In this document: in pieces, positions 35,783 through 46,377 of the stretch | Layout: each line of letters begins with the position of its first letter | How positions within the stretch are numbered: position 1 is the stretch's first letter | From: an uncultured Mesonia sp. | GTDB taxonomy: Bacteria; Bacteroidota; Bacteroidia; Flavobacteriales; Flavobacteriaceae | Assembly (NCBI GenBank): GCA_947499595.1 | Contig: CANMOY010000011.1 | Location: 1-64,000, forward strand | DNA: 64,000 bases | Reading direction: 5' to 3' | The notes under the pieces: model-generated | Told to the model about the DNA's origin: nothing | The model's database searches: none | The model's input: only the letters and a program-made list of their open reading frames with translations | Program-made: the position numbers and the translations under genes

Positions 35783-38700
35783 ATGCTCAATAAAAGCATC
35801 AAATTTTTAATAGAAAACAAACTCGTAGCAGTTCTGCTACTCGTCCTTTTTGTAGGATGGGGAACGGTTAATGCACCTTTCAATAGGGATACTGGTTTCT
35901 TACCAAGTAATCCAGTTGCTGTAGATGCCATACCAGATATAGGCGAAAACCAACAAATCGTTTTTACCAAATGGGATGGACGTTCGCCACAAGATATAGA
36001 AGACCAAATTACCTATCCATTAACCACATCATTGTTGGGTATTCCTGGAGTAAAAACCATTCGTAGTTCCTCTATGTTTGGCTTTTCAAGTATCTATATC
36101 ATTTTTGAAGAGGATATAGAATTTTACTGGAGTAGAAGTCGTATTCTCGAAAAGCTAAACTCATTACCAAGTGGTTTATTACCTGAAGGTGTTAATCCTG
36201 CTTTGGGTCCAGATGCAACAGGATTAGGACAAATATTTTGGTACACACTTGAAGGACGTGATGAAAACGGAAATGTAACGGGTGGTTGGGATTTACACGA
36301 ATTGCGTAGCATTCAAGATTACTATGTAAAATATGCATTATCCTCTGCAAGTGGTGTGTCAGAAGTAGCATCTATTGGTGGGTATGTACAAGAATACCAA
36401 GTGGATGTTAATCCTGAATTGATGCGTCAATATAATATTGGTTTAAACCAAATTGTAAAAGCCGTAAAGGAAAGTAATAAAGATATTGGAGCGCAGACTT
36501 TAGAAATTAATCAAGCCGAATATCTGGTACGTGGGTTAGGTTATGTCAAGTCTATTTCAGACATCGAAAATGCAGTAGTCACTTCAGAAGATTACACAGC
36601 TATAAAAATTAAAGATGTTGCAAAAGTGTCTTTAGGTCCTGCAACAAGACGTGGTTTATTAGATAAAGAAGGTGCAGAGGTTGTTGGTGCTGTTGTGGTG
36701 GCTCGTTATGGCGCAAACCCAATGGAAGTTATCAATAATGTGAAAGAGAAGATTAATGAATTAAGTGCAGGATTACCTTCAAAAGTATTGGCGGATGGTA
36801 GAACTTCCCAAGTAACAATAGTCCCATTTTATGACAGAACAGAATTGATTCAAGAAACATTAGGCACATTAAACGAAGCCTTAACTTTAGAAATACTCAT
36901 TACCATATTGGTCATTATCATTATGGTATTTAATCTTCGAGCTTCCATACTAATTTCTGGACTTTTACCAGTAGCGGTTTTAATGGTGTTTATTGCGATG
37001 AAACTCTTTGGTGTTGATGCTAATATTGTGGCATTATCAGGTATTGCTATTGCTATTGGTACAATGGTCGACGTAGGTGTCATACTATCAGAAAACATTA
37101 TAAGGCATTTGGATGAAAACGAAAATGCCATTCCGACAGAGCAAGGAACGAGCGACGAGGAATCTCATAAAAAGTTACCCATAAACACAGTAGTCTATAA
37201 CGCAACAGCTGAAGTGTCTGGTGCAATCGTAACCGCAGTTATGACAACTATTATCAGTTTCATTCCTGTATTTACAATGATTGGAGCGGAAGGAAAACTA
37301 TTCAGACCATTAGCCTTCACAAAGACTTTTGCATTAACAACTTCTATAATAGTAGCGTTGTTTTTAATTCCACCGTTTGCTGCATTTTTATTCAGAAAGA
37401 AAAACATCAAAAACACTTTTAAATATGTTTTAAATGGTGTTTTAATAGCATTGGGAATCGTAGCCATAGTCTATGGATATTGGTTAGGATTAATTTTAAT
37501 TGCGTTTGGGATTACAGCATTTCTCAATCTTCAAAGTAAGATAACAGACAAGCAAGCTAATCTTATCAATATCATTATTTCGGTATCAGCTATTGTATTC
37601 TTGTTAGCCGAATATTGGAGACCATTAGGCGTTGATAAAAGCATTTTTTGGAATCTCATTTTTGTGAGTGTTATTTGCTTTGGTTTATTAGGTGTTTTCT
37701 CATTATTCATCAAATATTACACACGCATTTTAAGGTGGTGTTTAGATAATAAGTTACTCTTTTTGTCTGTCCCAACAGCAATTGTAATTGCAGGTTTTTT
37801 CATTATGAAAAATACAGGTAAAGAGTTTATGCCATCATTAAACGAGGGTTCTTTTCTGTTAATGCCAACCTCAATGCCACATTCTGGTGTAGAAGAAAAT
37901 AAGCGCGTTTTACAACAATTGGATATGGCAGTAGCAAGTATTCCAGAGATAAAAACTGTTGTAGGTAAGGCAGGAAGAACAGAATCAGCTTTAGATCCTG
38001 CACCTTTATCAATGTATGAAAATATCATTCAATACAAACCTGAATATATGCTGAATGACAAAGGAGAACGTCAGCGTTTCAAAGTCAATGAAGATGGATT
38101 ATATGAATTAAAAGATGGCCGTTTTATTGCAAATCCAAATAACTCTGAAAATGTCACCTTGAGTGTAGTCGAAAGGTCTCAATTAATCCCAGACGATGAT
38201 GGCGAGTTTTACCGAAACTGGCGACCAGAAATACAATCACCAGACGATATTTGGAACGAAATTGTAAAAGTTACCAAATTACCAGGTGTCACATCAGCAC
38301 CAAAATTACAACCTATTGAAACCCGATTGGTAATGCTACAAACAGGTATGCGTGCACCAATGGGAATCAAAATAAAAGGACAAGATTTAAAAGAAATTGA
38401 AGCGTTTGGAATGCAGTTAGAAACCATTTTAAAAGAAGCTGAAGGTGTAAAGGATGAAGCCGTTTTTGCAGACCGTATTGTAGGTAAACCGTATTTACTT
38501 ATCGATATTGACCGAGAAAAAATTGCACGTTACGGTGTAAGTATAGAAGAGGTGCAAAACGTATTAAAAGTAGCTGTTGGTGGTATGTCATTAACCCAAA
38601 CCGTTGAGGGTCGTGAGCGTTATGGTGTTCGTGTACGTTATCCAAGAGAATTACGAGCAAACCCAACCGACTTACAACAAATTTACGTGCCTGTTGAAAA

Positions 38701-39535
38701 AGGTAGTCCTGTACCTTTAAGCGAATTGGCAACCATTCGTTATGAGCAAGGTCCACAAGTGATTAAAAGTGAAGATACCTTTTTAGTGGGTTACGTGTTG
38801 TTTGATAAACTAGATGGTTATGCAGAAGTTAATGTGGTAGAAAATGCCCAAGCCTTAATTCAAGAAAAAATAAATAATGGTGAATTGGTAGTGCCAAAAG
38901 GTATTAACTATCAATTTACAGGAAGCTATGAAAATCAGTTAAGAGCTGAAAAAACCTTATCCGTTGTAGTGCCTTTAGCATTAGCCATCATTTTTTTAAT
39001 TCTGTATTTCCAATTCCGTTCAGTCGGTACATCCTTAATGGTTTTTACAGGGATTGCAGTAGCTTTTGCAGGTGGTTTTTTAATGATTTGGCTCTACGGT
39101 CAAGATTGGTTTTTAAACTTCAATTTCTTTGGGGAAAACCTGCGTGATTTATTCCAGATGCACCCAATTAATTTAAGTGTGGCTGTTTGGGTAGGCTTTA
39201 TTGCACTTTTCGGTATTGCAACCGATGATGGTGTTGTAATGGCAACCTATTTAACGCAAACATTCGATAGAAATTCACCAGAGAATAAAAAGGAAATTAG
39301 AGCGTCAGTTGTGGAAGCAGGAGAAAAACGTATCAGACCCTGTTTAATGACAACAGCAACGACCATTTTAGCATTATTACCAGTATTAACCTCTACAGGT
39401 CGAGGAAGCGATATAATGATACCTATGGCAATACCAAGTTTTGGTGGAATGCTTATAGCCTTAATCACTTTGTTTGTTGTACCAGTATTGTATAGCTGGA
39501 AAGCAGAAGTTCAACTTAAAAGAACATCAAAATGA
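35783..39535 (+). CDS. cusA: Heavy-metal efflux RND pump, CusA type
   Basis: A 1250-residue inner-membrane RND permease of the heavy-metal efflux (HME) branch that expels Cu(I)/Ag(I) from the periplasm using proton flow. It starts MLNKSIKFLIENKL, has two large periplasmic loops and twelve transmembrane segments. HME-type markers are FTKWDGRSPQDIEDQITYPL, AIGTMVDVGVILSENIIRHLDE and, late, FGIATDDGVVMATYLTQ. It is about 200 residues longer than E. coli CusA (about 1047), owing to insertions between helices. The stop overlaps the tolC gene by 4 bp (ATGA). Ion preference is inferred from neighbours. Confidence 0.93.
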   Translation: MLNKSIKFLIENKLVAVLLLVLFVGWGTVNAPFNRDTGFLPSNPVAVDAIPDIGENQQIVFTKWDGRSPQDIEDQITYPLTTSLLGIPGVKTIRSSSMFGFSSIYIIFEEDIEFYWSRSRILEKLNSLPSGLLPEGVNPALGPDATGLGQIFWYTLEGRDENGNVTGGWDLHELRSIQDYYVKYALSSASGVSEVASIGGYVQEYQVDVNPELMRQYNIGLNQIVKAVKESNKDIGAQTLEINQAEYLVRGLGYVKSISDIENAVVTSEDYTAIKIKDVAKVSLGPATRRGLLDKEGAEVVGAVVVARYGANPMEVINNVKEKINELSAGLPSKVLADGRTSQVTIVPFYDRTELIQETLGTLNEALTLEILITILVIIIMVFNLRASILISGLLPVAVLMVFIAMKLFGVDANIVALSGIAIAIGTMVDVGVILSENIIRHLDENENAIPTEQGTSDEESHKKLPINTVVYNATAEVSGAIVTAVMTTIISFIPVFTMIGAEGKLFRPLAFTKTFALTTSIIVALFLIPPFAAFLFRKKNIKNTFKYVLNGVLIALGIVAIVYGYWLGLILIAFGITAFLNLQSKITDKQANLINIIISVSAIVFLLAEYWRPLGVDKSIFWNLIFVSVICFGLLGVFSLFIKYYTRILRWCLDNKLLFLSVPTAIVIAGFFIMKNTGKEFMPSLNEGSFLLMPTSMPHSGVEENKRVLQQLDMAVASIPEIKTVVGKAGRTESALDPAPLSMYENIIQYKPEYMLNDKGERQRFKVNEDGLYELKDGRFIANPNNSENVTLSVVERSQLIPDDDGEFYRNWRPEIQSPDDIWNEIVKVTKLPGVTSAPKLQPIETRLVMLQTGMRAPMGIKIKGQDLKEIEAFGMQLETILKEAEGVKDEAVFADRIVGKPYLLIDIDREKIARYGVSIEEVQNVLKVAVGGMSLTQTVEGRERYGVRVRYPRELRANPTDLQQIYVPVEKGSPVPLSELATIRYEQGPQVIKSEDTFLVGYVLFDKLDGYAEVNVVENAQALIQEKINNGELVVPKGINYQFTGSYENQLRAEKTLSVVVPLALAIIFLILYFQFRSVGTSLMVFTGIAVAFAGGFLMIWLYGQDWFLNFNFFGENLRDLFQMHPINLSVAVWVGFIALFGIATDDGVVMATYLTQTFDRNSPENKKEIRASVVEAGEKRIRPCLMTTATTILALLPVLTSTGRGSDIMIPMAIPSFGGMLIALITLFVVPVLYSWKAEVQLKRTSK

Positions 39536-40767
39536 AATATAAATCAATACAAATAAAAATCGTCTTGGCTCTTGGCTCTTGTTTCTTGAGTCTTTTTGCG
39601 AACGCTCAACAATTAGAAATACTTATCGATGAAGCCTTAACAAACAATCCAGAAATTCAAAAGTTTGAGTTACAATACAAAAGAGCTTCCGAAAAGGTAA
39701 ACGAGGTCAACACCATTCCTAATACCGAATTTGGTGTTGGTTATTTTGTGAGTGAGCCAGAAACACGAACAGGTGCACAACGCTTTAAAGTATCTGCTAA
39801 ACAAATGTTACCGTGGTTTGGGACTATTACTTCGAGAGAAAATTACGTGAGTTCAGTGGCAGATGCTAAATACGAAGACATTGTCATCGCAAAGCGAAAA
39901 CTAATGGCTTCGGTATCACAATCCTATTATAATTTATACGCTAACAAAGCAAAGCAAGAGGTTTTAACTGAAAACATCAAACTATTAGAAACTTATGAAA
40001 CGTTGGCATTAACTTCTGTAGAGGTTGGTAAAGCATCCGCAGTAGATGTGTTGCGATTGCAAATGCGTCAGAACGAAATGCAACAATTAAAAGATGTATT
40101 GCAACAACAGTTTTTAGCAGAACAAACTAACTTCAATAATCTATTGAATAGAGATAATGATGTTACCGTGAATGTGGTAGATAGTTTAATGATACCTTCA
40201 GAAGACTTTGATATTACTTTTGAAAAATTAGTATTACATCCTGAATTACTAAAATTTGATAAACTCTATCAATCCATAGAGCAATCAGAATTATTGAATC
40301 AAAAAGAAAGCAGTCCAATGATTGGTTTTGGATTAGATTATATCAATGTTTCCGAAAGGCCAGATATGAATTTCTCGGATAACGGTAAAGATATTGTGAT
40401 GCCTATGGTTTCCGTGTCAATCCCAATTTTTAATAAAAAATATAAATCTCAAACCAAGCAAAATAAGTTGCAACAACAAGAGATTCTTTCACAAAAACAA
40501 GAGCGTTTGAATACTTTGGAAACCCTTTTAAGCAAAGCCATTAATGAGCGTATTTCGGCAAGAATAAGTTATGCTACGCAAACCAAGAATTTAAAACAAG
40601 CTAAAGATGCAGAGGACATCTTAATCAAAAGCTACGAAACAGGAACGATTGATTTTAATGATGTTTTGGATATTCAAGAGTTGCAGCTAAAGTTTCAAAT
40701 GGACCAAATAGAGTCTATTAAGGGCTACTATGTGCAAAGCACAATTATTAATTATTTAATTCACTAA
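39532..40767 (+). CDS. TolC family outer-membrane channel (CusC-like)
   Basis: A 411-residue outer-membrane efflux protein that supplies the exit duct for the CusA-CusB pump. It has a signal (ALGSCFLSLFANAQ) and the two repeated TolC halves (IDEALTNNPEIQKFELQYKRASEKV; the second half around LVLHPELLKFDKLYQSIEQSELL), ending in long helices. It lacks a lipobox, so unlike CusC it is probably not lipidated. Its ATG overlaps the cusA stop by 4 bp, and the ATPase gene starts 4 bp after it, so all three are translationally linked. Confidence 0.9.
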   Translation: MKYKSIQIKIVLALGSCFLSLFANAQQLEILIDEALTNNPEIQKFELQYKRASEKVNEVNTIPNTEFGVGYFVSEPETRTGAQRFKVSAKQMLPWFGTITSRENYVSSVADAKYEDIVIAKRKLMASVSQSYYNLYANKAKQEVLTENIKLLETYETLALTSVEVGKASAVDVLRLQMRQNEMQQLKDVLQQQFLAEQTNFNNLLNRDNDVTVNVVDSLMIPSEDFDITFEKLVLHPELLKFDKLYQSIEQSELLNQKESSPMIGFGLDYINVSERPDMNFSDNGKDIVMPMVSVSIPIFNKKYKSQTKQNKLQQQEILSQKQERLNTLETLLSKAINERISARISYATQTKNLKQAKDAEDILIKSYETGTIDFNDVLDIQELQLKFQMDQIESIKGYYVQSTIINYLIH

Positions 40768-40770
40768 ACA

Positions 40771-43275
40771 ATGAAACACACATATCACATACACGGAATG
40801 ACTTGTAACGGTTGTCGCAGTCACGTAGAAAAAACGCTCTCTAAAGTAGAAGGTGTTTCAAAAGCAACAGTCGATTTAGAAAAGGCAGAAGCTACCATAG
40901 AAATGGAATCACACATACCTATAGAAACATTTCAAGAAGCCTTAAAAAAAGATAGTGATAGATACACTATCCATAATCAAGGTGAACATCATCATCATCA
41001 TACCAAAGGTAAAAAGGAAAAGCAACAAAAAGGGAAAGGCACAGGCACATTTTATTGTCCTATGCATTGCGAAGGCGATAAAACTTATGATAAACCAGGC
41101 GATTGTCCTGTTTGCGGAATGGATTTGGTGGAAGAACAAAATCTATCAGCAACTTCAAAGGAACAATGGACGTGTCCGATGCATCCAGAAATTGTAAAAG
41201 ACGAAGCAGGTTCTTGTCCTATTTGCGGGATGGATTTAGTGCCAATGCAACCAGATCTTTCTGCGGAGGAAAAAACCTATAAAAAACTATTGAAAAAGTT
41301 TTGGATAGCAACAGCATTTACACTGCCTATTTTCTTAATCGCTATGAGCGAAATGCTACATAACAATCCGTTATACGATATAATGGAACAGAAATATTGG
41401 AATTGGATTCAGTTTGCTTTATCCATTCCAGTTGTATTTTATGCGACTTGGATGTTTTTTGAGCGTGCATATAGAAGCATAAAAACGTGGAATCTCAATA
41501 TGTTCACACTCATTGGAATCGGTGCAGGTGTGGCTTGGTTATTTAGTGTGTTTGGGATGTTATTTCCAGATGTGTTTCCAGCACAGTTTAAAACTGAATC
41601 AGGTGCAGTACACGTCTATTTTGAAGCAGCAACGGTTATTCTAACCTTGGTGCTTTTAGGACAGTTGTTAGAAGCGCGAGCACATAGCAAAACCAATTCG
41701 GCAGTAAAAGAATTATTAAAGTTAGCACCTAATAAAGCCATTAAAATGGTAGATGGTGAAGAAGTTGAAGTCAGTATAGATAAGATAGAATTAAATGATA
41801 TTCTAAAAGTAAAACCAGGCGATAAAATCCCTGTTGATGGTGTGATAACAGAAGGCGAAACAACTATTGATGAATCTATGATTACTGGAGAACCTATTCC
41901 TGTAAACAAATCTCAACACGATAAAGTAAGTAGCGGAACAATTAACGGGAATCAATCATTCTTAATGAAAGCAGAAAAAGTAGGAAGTGATACGTTACTT
42001 TCACAAATCATTCATATGGTTAATGATGCCAGTAGAAGTCGCGCACCTATCCAAAATTTAGCTGATAAAGTATCAGGGTATTTTGTACCAGTTGTAGTTA
42101 TTATATCGATAATCACATTTATTATTTGGGCAATTTGGGGTCCAGAACCTGCTTATGTTTATGCATTAGTCAATGCAATTGCAGTACTAATCATTGCGTG
42201 TCCTTGTGCTTTAGGTTTAGCAACACCAATGTCTGTAATGGTTGGCGTGGGCAAAGGTGCTCAAAATGGTGTATTGATTAAAAATGCTGAAGCTCTTGAA
42301 AAAATGGATAAGGTAAATACGCTTATCGTTGACAAGACAGGAACAATTACCGAAGGAAAACCAACAGTTGAAACCGTTGGTGCTTTTAATGCTGCTTTAA
42401 GCGAAAAAGAAGTGTTACAATACATCGTTTCATTAAATACCAATAGCGAACATCCTTTGGCAGAAGCGACAGTTAAATATGGCAAAGAACACAACGCAGA
42501 AATTTTAAAGTCCGAAGATTTTAGTGCAGTCACAGGAAAAGGTGTTGAAGCAATAATAAACGATAAAAAAGTAGCATTAGGAAATCCTAAAATGATGGAA
42601 TATGCCAACGCAGATATTACTTCTAAAATGAAAGACGAAGCTAAATCTTACCAAAAACAAGGTAAGACAGTTTCTTATTTATCATTAGATGAAACCGTTG
42701 TAGGATATGTTGTTATAGGAGATAAAATAAAAGAAACAAGTGCCAAAGCGATTAAAGCACTTCAAGATAAAGGGATTGATGTTATAATGCTTACAGGCGA
42801 TAATCACGATACAGCACAAGCTGTATCATCAGAATTAAATCTTGCAGATTTTAAAGCCAGTATGCTACCAGAAGATAAACTCAAAGAAGTTGAGAAATTG
42901 CAAGAAAAAGGAAAAGTAGTTGCTATGGCAGGTGATGGTATTAATGATGCACCGGCATTGGCAAAAAGCGATGTAGGTATAGCCATGGGTACAGGAACAG
43001 ATGTCGCTATTGAAAGTGCTATGATTACATTGGTAAAAGGCGATTTACACGGCATAGTAAAGGCTAAAAATTTAAGTCATTCCGTAATGAAGAATATTAA
43101 GCAGAATTTATTTTTTGCACTTATTTATAACACATTAGGAGTACCTATTGCAGCAGGTGTGTTATTCCCATTCTTTGGTATTTTATTATCGCCAATGATA
43201 GCAGCTTTAGCAATGAGTTTTAGTTCGGTTTCGGTAATAGGTAACGCATTACGATTAAGAACAAAAAACATTTAA
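40771..43275 (+). CDS. Copper-translocating P1B-type ATPase
   Basis: An 834-residue CopA/SilP-like ATPase that pumps Cu(I)/Ag(I) out of the cytoplasm. An HMA domain starts it (HGMTCNGCRS, Cys12/Cys15), then a His cluster (HHHHH near 75). Two heavy-metal-binding domains follow (FYCPMHC..CPVCGMD and WTCPMHP..CPICGMD). The ATPase core has the membrane CPC motif (Cys477-Pro-Cys479), TGEP, the phosphorylated Asp521 in DKTGT, HPLAEA and GDGINDAPA. This combination marks the P1B-1 subtype. It is fourth in the cassette and tightly packed. Confidence 0.94.
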   Translation: MKHTYHIHGMTCNGCRSHVEKTLSKVEGVSKATVDLEKAEATIEMESHIPIETFQEALKKDSDRYTIHNQGEHHHHHTKGKKEKQQKGKGTGTFYCPMHCEGDKTYDKPGDCPVCGMDLVEEQNLSATSKEQWTCPMHPEIVKDEAGSCPICGMDLVPMQPDLSAEEKTYKKLLKKFWIATAFTLPIFLIAMSEMLHNNPLYDIMEQKYWNWIQFALSIPVVFYATWMFFERAYRSIKTWNLNMFTLIGIGAGVAWLFSVFGMLFPDVFPAQFKTESGAVHVYFEAATVILTLVLLGQLLEARAHSKTNSAVKELLKLAPNKAIKMVDGEEVEVSIDKIELNDILKVKPGDKIPVDGVITEGETTIDESMITGEPIPVNKSQHDKVSSGTINGNQSFLMKAEKVGSDTLLSQIIHMVNDASRSRAPIQNLADKVSGYFVPVVVIISIITFIIWAIWGPEPAYVYALVNAIAVLIIACPCALGLATPMSVMVGVGKGAQNGVLIKNAEALEKMDKVNTLIVDKTGTITEGKPTVETVGAFNAALSEKEVLQYIVSLNTNSEHPLAEATVKYGKEHNAEILKSEDFSAVTGKGVEAIINDKKVALGNPKMMEYANADITSKMKDEAKSYQKQGKTVSYLSLDETVVGYVVIGDKIKETSAKAIKALQDKGIDVIMLTGDNHDTAQAVSSELNLADFKASMLPEDKLKEVEKLQEKGKVVAMAGDGINDAPALAKSDVGIAMGTGTDVAIESAMITLVKGDLHGIVKAKNLSHSVMKNIKQNLFFALIYNTLGVPIAAGVLFPFFGILLSPMIAALAMSFSSVSVIGNALRLRTKNI

Positions 43276-43279
43276 TTAT

Positions 43280-44071
43280 ATGCAGAAAACAGTTTTCAAA
43301 ATATCAAAAATGGATTGTCCTTCTGAAGAAAATCTAATTAAGATGAAGCTATCTGATATAGATGGTATCAAACAACTTGATTTTAATTTAGAAGAAAGAA
43401 TCTTAACACTATATCATAATTCAAATGTAAATGAAATTGGTAATGCCTTAAATGAATTAAAATTAAATGAAAGTTTAATCAGTTCAGAAGATACAGACAC
43501 AATTATTACTGAATCTACAAGGAGTCAATCCAAACTGTTGTGGACGGTTCTAATCATCAATTTTGCATTTTTTATTATCGAAATGAGTACAGGACTTATT
43601 TCAAAATCAATGGGATTAGTTGCTGATAGTTTAGATATGTTGGCAGATTCATTTGTTTACGGATTGAGTTTAATAGCGGTTGGTGGTACAGTTTTAAAAA
43701 AGAAACGGATTGCAAAATATGCAGGCTATTTTCAGATAACACTTGCAATTATCGGAATCGTTGAGGTAATACGTAGATTTTTAGGCTATGAAGCTTTACC
43801 TGTATTTTCAACAATGATTATAGTTTCAGTATTTGCTTTGATTGCAAATGGCATTTGCTTGTACCTCTTACAAAAATCTAAAAGTCAAGAAGCACATATG
43901 CGTGCCAGTATGATTTTTACCTCTAACGATATTATAATAAATCTTGGCGTAATTACAGCAGGCGTTTTAGTCAATTGGCTGCATTCTGGTATTCCAGATT
44001 TAATTATAGGAATCATTGTATTTGGATTGGTGATACAAGGTGCATTCAGGATATTAAAATTAAGTAAGTAA
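43280..44071 (+). CDS. CDF-like cation transporter with HMA-like start
   Basis: A 263-residue membrane protein. Residues 1-70 resemble an HMA-type metal-binding fold, but the usual CxxC is replaced by a single Cys in KMDCPSEENL. The rest has five or six helices of the cation diffusion facilitator family (MGLVADSLDMLADSFVYGLS), with a shortened C-terminus lacking the usual cytoplasmic dimer domain. Divalent ion export is the likely job; whether Zn, Co or Cu is not fixed by sequence. It begins 5 bp after the ATPase stop. Confidence 0.8.
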   Translation: MQKTVFKISKMDCPSEENLIKMKLSDIDGIKQLDFNLEERILTLYHNSNVNEIGNALNELKLNESLISSEDTDTIITESTRSQSKLLWTVLIINFAFFIIEMSTGLISKSMGLVADSLDMLADSFVYGLSLIAVGGTVLKKKRIAKYAGYFQITLAIIGIVEVIRRFLGYEALPVFSTMIIVSVFALIANGICLYLLQKSKSQEAHMRASMIFTSNDIIINLGVITAGVLVNWLHSGIPDLIIGIIVFGLVIQGAFRILKLSK

Positions 44072-44097
44072 AAAGTTTAACTATAAAATCAAAAAAT

Positions 44098-44580
44098 ATG
44101 GAAAATTCAAAAGAACACTCAAACAAAGGAAATTACAAAACCTTCTTTATAATGTTGGCTTGCTCATTTGTAGCAATGTACATAACGATGTATTTAAACA
44201 CCTATTCCATAGACCACGTATGGTTTAGTCTAACACGATTCTATATGACGTGTTTAGGGATTTCAACAATGGCAGTAATAATGTGGTTTTTTATGCGAAA
44301 AATGTATAATGATAGAAAGAAAAACATAGCAATTCTTGCAGGTAGTTTTATTCTGTTTATAGGGGCTTTGGGGTTAGTAAGAGCACAATCACCAATAATT
44401 GGTGATGTCCTTTGGATGAAAGCAATGATACCGCATCATTCTATCGCTATTTTAACAAGTGAAAGAGCAGATATAAAAGACCCAGAAGTAAAAAAACTGG
44501 CAGAAGATATTATTGAAGCACAACGCAAGGAAATAGAAGAAATGAAAGCAATGATAAAACGATTAGAAAATGAAAAATAA
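44098..44580 (+). CDS. DUF305 protein with membrane anchor
   Basis: A 160-residue protein with three N-terminal transmembrane segments (about 15-35, 42-63, 75-95), then a DUF305 helical segment with DVLWMKAMIPHHSIAILTSERA, the HHS motif typical of the family. DUF305 proteins often accompany copper genes and may bind metal through paired His and Met residues; the function is unproven. It overlaps cusB by 11 bp. Confidence 0.85.
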   Translation: MENSKEHSNKGNYKTFFIMLACSFVAMYITMYLNTYSIDHVWFSLTRFYMTCLGISTMAVIMWFFMRKMYNDRKKNIAILAGSFILFIGALGLVRAQSPIIGDVLWMKAMIPHHSIAILTSERADIKDPEVKKLAEDIIEAQRKEIEEMKAMIKRLENEK

Positions 44581-46345
44581 TAAAATAGTCATATACATAG
44601 GTTTGTTGGCAGTAGGTTTGCTCTTGGGTTGGTTCCTATTTGGTGGTTCATCAAAAGAAGCAGACCATAATCACAATGAAGTTACACAAACCAATCAAAT
44701 GTGGACCTGTTCTATGCACCCACAAATTATGCAACCAGAACCAGGTGATTGTCCTATTTGTGGAATGGACTTAATTCCTGCCGAAGCTGGTGCAGATGGA
44801 TTAACAGCAGATCAGTTTAAATTAACAGCTAATGCAATGGCTTTAGCCAATATTCAAACAACTGTTGTAGGCAAGGGAAATGTTGAAGGCAACACCATAA
44901 AGTTATCTGGTAAAATTGCTGAAAACGAAGAAGCCAATGCAGTACAGGTAAGTTATTTCGCTGGAAGAATTGAACGTTTGAATGTGAGTTTTACAGGCGA
45001 AGAAGTTCGTAAAGGTCAGCTATTAGCTACCATTTATTCGCCAGAATTGTATGCGGCACAACAAGAACTCATTACGGCAGCATCTTTAAAGGAATCACAA
45101 CCTGCTTTATACAAAGCAGCCCGTAATAAATTGAAATTATGGAAACTCTCTGAAACACAAATCAATCAAATTGAATCTACAGGAAAAGTAAAAGAGAACT
45201 TTCCAGTTTATGCAACTGTTTCAGGAACAGTAACCGAAAAATTAGTAGAACAAGGCGATTACGTTAAACAAGGGCAACCGTTGCTTAAAATTGCAAATCT
45301 AAATACGGTTTGGGCAAACTTTGATGTCTATGAAAATCAAATCGATTTATTTAAAAAGGGACAAGAAGTTTTAGTGACTACAAACGCTTATCCTAATAAA
45401 GAGTTTAAAGGTAAAGTTGATTTCATTGACCCAGTTTTAAACACGAAAACAAGAACTGTAACCTTACGTGTTGTTTTAAACAATAAGGACGATGTATTTA
45501 AACCAGGAATGTTTGTAACCGCAAATATTGAAGGCAGTACAGCTAAAAATGATGAGGTATTAACAATTCCAGCAACTGCTGTACTTTGGACAGGAGAGCG
45601 TTCTGTGGTGTATTTAAAAACAAGTCAAGACCAGCCTGTTTTTGAAATGCGTGAAGTGAAATTAGGAAATCAAATAGGAAATGAATACGAGGTTTTGGAA
45701 GGATTGTTTGCAGGAAATGAAATAGTAACTAACGGAACATTTACGGTTGATGCAGCAGCACAATTACAAGGCAAAAAGTCTATGATGAATAAAGATGGTG
45801 GTAAAGTAATGACTGGACACGAAGGTCATTTAGGTATGGATAACAATGCATCTAACAAAGAAAGTGACCACACTAATATGAATGAGCGTTTGGAAGTATC
45901 AGAGAAATTTCAACAACAGTTAAATAGTGTTTACAATGCGTATATCAATTTAAAAGATGCTTTAGTAAAAGAAGATTCAATAAGTACTTCAGCAAACGCA
46001 ACAACTTTATTAAATAAATTGAACAAAGTAGATATGAAATTGTTGTCAGATAATAAGGCGCATAACCATTGGATGTCATTAGAAGGCGAAATAAAATCTT
46101 CTGCAACTTCAATTTCTGAAACGTCCGATATAAAATCACAAAGAGACCATTTTAAACATTTATCATCACATCTAATCAATGCTGTACAACTATTTGGTAT
46201 CAATGAAAAGGTCTATGTAGAATTTTGTCCAATGGCAGATAACAATAATGGTGCTTATTGGTTAAGCAAAGAAGAAAAAGTAATCAATCCATATTTTGGC
46301 GAAGCAATGCTAACCTGTGGTGAAGTAAAACAAGTAATAGAATAA
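44570..46345 (+). CDS. cusB: RND periplasmic adaptor CusB with fused domains
   Basis: A 591-residue membrane fusion protein linking CusA to the outer channel and passing metal to it. After a membrane anchor (IYIGLLAVGLLLGWFLFGG) comes a heavy-metal-binding domain (MWTCSMHPQ, CPICGMDL; residues 44-68). The adaptor core follows (GRIERLNVSFTGEEVRKGQLL, VYATVSGTVTEKLVEQGDYVKQGQ, VLTIPATAVLWTG). The last 150 residues look like a DUF3347 domain (FQQQLNSVYNAYINLKDALVKED, FCPMADNNNGAYWLS). E. coli CusB lacks this tail, which may add metal binding. It starts inside the DUF305 gene. Confidence 0.92.
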   Translation: MKNNKIVIYIGLLAVGLLLGWFLFGGSSKEADHNHNEVTQTNQMWTCSMHPQIMQPEPGDCPICGMDLIPAEAGADGLTADQFKLTANAMALANIQTTVVGKGNVEGNTIKLSGKIAENEEANAVQVSYFAGRIERLNVSFTGEEVRKGQLLATIYSPELYAAQQELITAASLKESQPALYKAARNKLKLWKLSETQINQIESTGKVKENFPVYATVSGTVTEKLVEQGDYVKQGQPLLKIANLNTVWANFDVYENQIDLFKKGQEVLVTTNAYPNKEFKGKVDFIDPVLNTKTRTVTLRVVLNNKDDVFKPGMFVTANIEGSTAKNDEVLTIPATAVLWTGERSVVYLKTSQDQPVFEMREVKLGNQIGNEYEVLEGLFAGNEIVTNGTFTVDAAAQLQGKKSMMNKDGGKVMTGHEGHLGMDNNASNKESDHTNMNERLEVSEKFQQQLNSVYNAYINLKDALVKEDSISTSANATTLLNKLNKVDMKLLSDNKAHNHWMSLEGEIKSSATSISETSDIKSQRDHFKHLSSHLINAVQLFGINEKVYVEFCPMADNNNGAYWLSKEEKVINPYFGEAMLTCGEVKQVIE

Positions 46346-46377
46346 TAAATCAAGTAATAACAATTAAATTTTAAACA

